A stretch of DNA of 64,000 nucleotides from Octadecabacter algicola (lineage in GTDB: Bacteria; Pseudomonadota; Alphaproteobacteria; Rhodobacterales; Rhodobacteraceae), in assembly GCF_021532625.1 (NCBI RefSeq), contig NZ_JAKGAR010000002.1:620001-684000 (forward strand), read 5' to 3'. Below the pieces are notes generated by a model. That model saw only the letters and a list, made by a program, of their open reading frames with translations. It did no database searches and was not told the DNA's origin. Positions 62,419 through 64,000 of this stretch are shown piece by piece. Position numbers and translations under genes: made by a program. The stretch's first letter is position 1, and each line of letters starts with the position of its first letter.

Positions 62419-62451
62419 GCGTTTCAAAAAAACAAACGGGGACGACTAAAT

Positions 62452-63819
62452 ATGAACACTTTCAAATGGCTCATCGCCACGACTGCTTTGTGTGCGAGCC
62501 CAGCGATGGCAGACATGCTGGACCTTGAGAAAGACGAGCTCACTTTTGGCTTCATTAAGTTGACAGACATGGCGCCGCTCGCTGTGGCGTATGAGAACGG
62601 TTACTTCGAAGACGAAGGTCTGTTTGTAACGCTCGAAGCGCAGGCGAACTGGAAAGTTCTGCTAGACGGCGTCATTGATGGTCAGCTTGACGGTGCACAC
62701 ATGCTCGCAGGTCAGCCTTTGGCTGCGACAATCGGCTACGGCACCGAGGCACATATCATCACACCATTCTCAATGGATTTGAATGGTAACGCGATCACAG
62801 TGTCCAACGACATCTGGGAGCAAATGCGCCCACACGTTCCTTTGATGGAAGATGGTCGTCCGCAGCACCCGATCAGCGCGAGCTCCCTTGCTCCGGTTGT
62901 TGAAGAATACCAAGACCAAGGTATCCCGTTCAACATGGGCATGGTTTTCCCTGTTTCTACACACAACTACGAACTGCGTTACTGGTTGGCTGCTGGCGGC
63001 ATCGAGCCTGGCTACTATTCACCTGACGACGTGACGGGCCAGATCGGCGCGGACGTTTTCCTCAGCGTGACGCCTCCTCCACAGATGCCATCCACAATGG
63101 AAGCCGGAACGATCTTCGGTTACTGCGTCGGTGAGCCATGGAACCAGCAAGCTGTGTTCAAAGGCATCGGTGTTCCAGTTGTTACCGACTACGAACTGTG
63201 GCGCAACAACCCTGAAAAGGTCTTTGGTATCTCTGCTGAATTCGCAGAAGAAAACCCAAACACCACGATCGCATTAACCAAAGCGCTGATCCGTGCGGCG
63301 ATCTGGTTGGATGAAAACGACAACGCCAACCGCGAAGAAGCCGTCGAGATCCTGTCACGTTCTGAATACGTTGGCGCAGACTACGACGTTATCGCGAACT
63401 CGATGACAGGTACGTTTGAGTACGAAAAAGGCGATGTTCGCGAAGTCCCAGACTTCAACGTCTTCTTCCGTTACAACGCGACTTACCCGTTCTATTCCGA
63501 TGCGATCTGGTATCTGAGCCAAATGCGCCGCTGGGGACAAATCGCCGAGCCGCAGACAGATGAATGGTTCATTGAAACTGCTCAGTCTGTTTACCGCCCA
63601 GACATCTACCTTGAGGCTGCACGCCTTCTCGTGGACGACGGTATGGCTAACGAAGCTGACTTCCCTTGGGATAGCGACGGTTTCAAAGACCCAACACCAG
63701 CAGAAGATGTGATCGACGGCATTCCATACGATGGCCGCGCACCAAACGCATACCTCGACAGCCTGCCGATCGGCTTGAAGGGTGACCAAGTCATCTCTGG
63801 GTCCGAAATCCAGAACTAA
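62452..63819 (+). CDS. nrtA: Nitrate ABC transporter, substrate-binding protein
   Basis: A 455-residue periplasmic nitrate-binding protein. Signal peptide [20 protein letters not shown], cleaved before D21. Family features: [68 protein letters not shown] in segments. A short internal frame upstream is leader sequence and not part of the protein. GGGGACG precedes the ATG. nrtB follows after a stem-loop. Expression is probably set by the leader's ANTAR hairpins and terminator, so it needs nitrate or nitrite. Confidence 0.95.
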   Translation: MNTFKWLIATTALCASPAMADMLDLEKDELTFGFIKLTDMAPLAVAYENGYFEDEGLFVTLEAQANWKVLLDGVIDGQLDGAHMLAGQPLAATIGYGTEAHIITPFSMDLNGNAITVSNDIWEQMRPHVPLMEDGRPQHPISASSLAPVVEEYQDQGIPFNMGMVFPVSTHNYELRYWLAAGGIEPGYYSPDDVTGQIGADVFLSVTPPPQMPSTMEAGTIFGYCVGEPWNQQAVFKGIGVPVVTDYELWRNNPEKVFGISAEFAEENPNTTIALTKALIRAAIWLDENDNANREEAVEILSRSEYVGADYDVIANSMTGTFEYEKGDVREVPDFNVFFRYNATYPFYSDAIWYLSQMRRWGQIAEPQTDEWFIETAQSVYRPDIYLEAARLLVDDGMANEADFPWDSDGFKDPTPAEDVIDGIPYDGRAPNAYLDSLPIGLKGDQVISGSEIQN

Positions 63820-63829
63820 AAACAGGGCT

Positions 63830-63850
63830 CGTCGCGCACTCCGCGCGGCG
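63830..63850 (+). terminator. Stem-loop between nrtA and nrtB
   Basis: CGTCGCGC and GCGCGGCG pair over 8 bp (one G-U) around a 5-base loop, 10 bases after the nrtA stop. No T-run directly follows, so it may protect the nrtA message or attenuate the permease genes, as at 53820-53841. Confidence 0.45.
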
Positions 63851-63893
63851 GGCGCCCCTCTTTACAACCCCTATTCAAAATACAGGTTCCGAC

Positions 63894-64000
63894 ATGACCG
63901 CCATTGACCCAGATACACTCCAGGCAGAAGCCCGCCGCGCCCGCCGCTTTACGCGGATCAACAAAGCCGACGCATGGTTTCAGGTTTTGGGGCTGGCGTG
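63894..64000 (+). CDS. nrtB: Nitrate ABC transporter permease, N-terminal fragment
   Basis: The first 35 residues (MTAIDPDTLQAEARRARRF, then TRINKADAWFQVLGLA) of a protein continuing beyond the window. The soluble N-terminus leading into a hydrophobic start, and its place directly after nrtA, fit the NrtB permease. AGG precedes the ATG by 8 bases. The assignment rests on context; the diagnostic membrane and coupling-loop motifs are not in the window. Confidence 0.7.
   Translation, partial: MTAIDPDTLQAEARRARRFTRINKADAWFQVLGLA

Noticed and set aside
62230-62451. In-frame N-terminal extension of NrtA
   Set aside because: It would translate the ANTAR hairpins and terminator and hide the signal peptide; the ATG at 62452 has a ribosome site and a proper signal.

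Overview
The window reads as ordinary chromosome of a marine alphaproteobacterium of the Rhodobacterales (Roseobacter group). Support: VPLPA-CTERM protein sorting, FnrL-type and Pho-type boxes, PhoX, a BCCT carrier beside a DmdB-like CoA ligase, a DmdC-like acyl-CoA dehydrogenase, NasTS nitrate control, and many small proteins of Roseobacter type. I see no prophage, insertion sequence, CRISPR array, rRNA or tRNA.

Layout. 1-4.4 kb: end of lepA, an AT-rich orphan membrane gene, then a DksA-like gene and two tandem tiny membrane proteins, each unit preceded by the same FNR-type 14-mer; then an esterase, a small membrane protein and a DUF817 protein. 4.4-11 kb: glyA, nadK, a lipoprotein gene bounded by a decayed second copy of the nadK tail, a VPLPA-CTERM protein, prpE with a RamB/ScfR-like site, and an intact plus a broken lipoprotein gene. 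11-21 kb: maeB and a cupin gene around a perfect 18-bp palindrome; the tightly coupled nucleoside-salvage operon cdd-deoA-deoB-add-upp; a SPOR-domain protein behind a NrdR-like palindrome. 21-29 kb: a BCCT carrier, a 2-oxoglutarate oxygenase of HxD type, a DmdB-like ligase, a DMT exporter coupled to a sulfotransferase-like gene, and a Hint-domain protein.

29-41.5 kb: PhoX, then a fatty-acid oxidation block on the minus strand (acyl-CoA dehydrogenase, a 70-aa protein, GST, thiolase, a small protein coupled to FadJ) followed by two paralogous MerR regulators, two thioesterases and a MATE exporter. 41.5-51.8 kb: arsC-pyrD-DUF952, a 5'-nucleotidase with a near-consensus Pho box, a TPM protein, a DUF1992 protein, SRAP, a pentonate dehydratase divergent from a KduD-like dehydrogenase, a beta-hydroxyacid dehydrogenase and a MYG1 protein. 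51.8-60.3 kb: a complete Opp/Dpp-type peptide transporter divergent from two M20 peptidases. 60.3-64 kb: nasT-nasS, then nrtA and the start of nrtB.

The clearest regulatory structure is the nrtA leader: two hairpins with hexaloops carrying A at position 1 and G at position 4, followed by a long intrinsic terminator, directly downstream of genes for a cytoplasmic nitrate sensor (NasS) and an ANTAR antiterminator (NasT). Functions are assigned from recognised motifs and family memory; no database search was possible.
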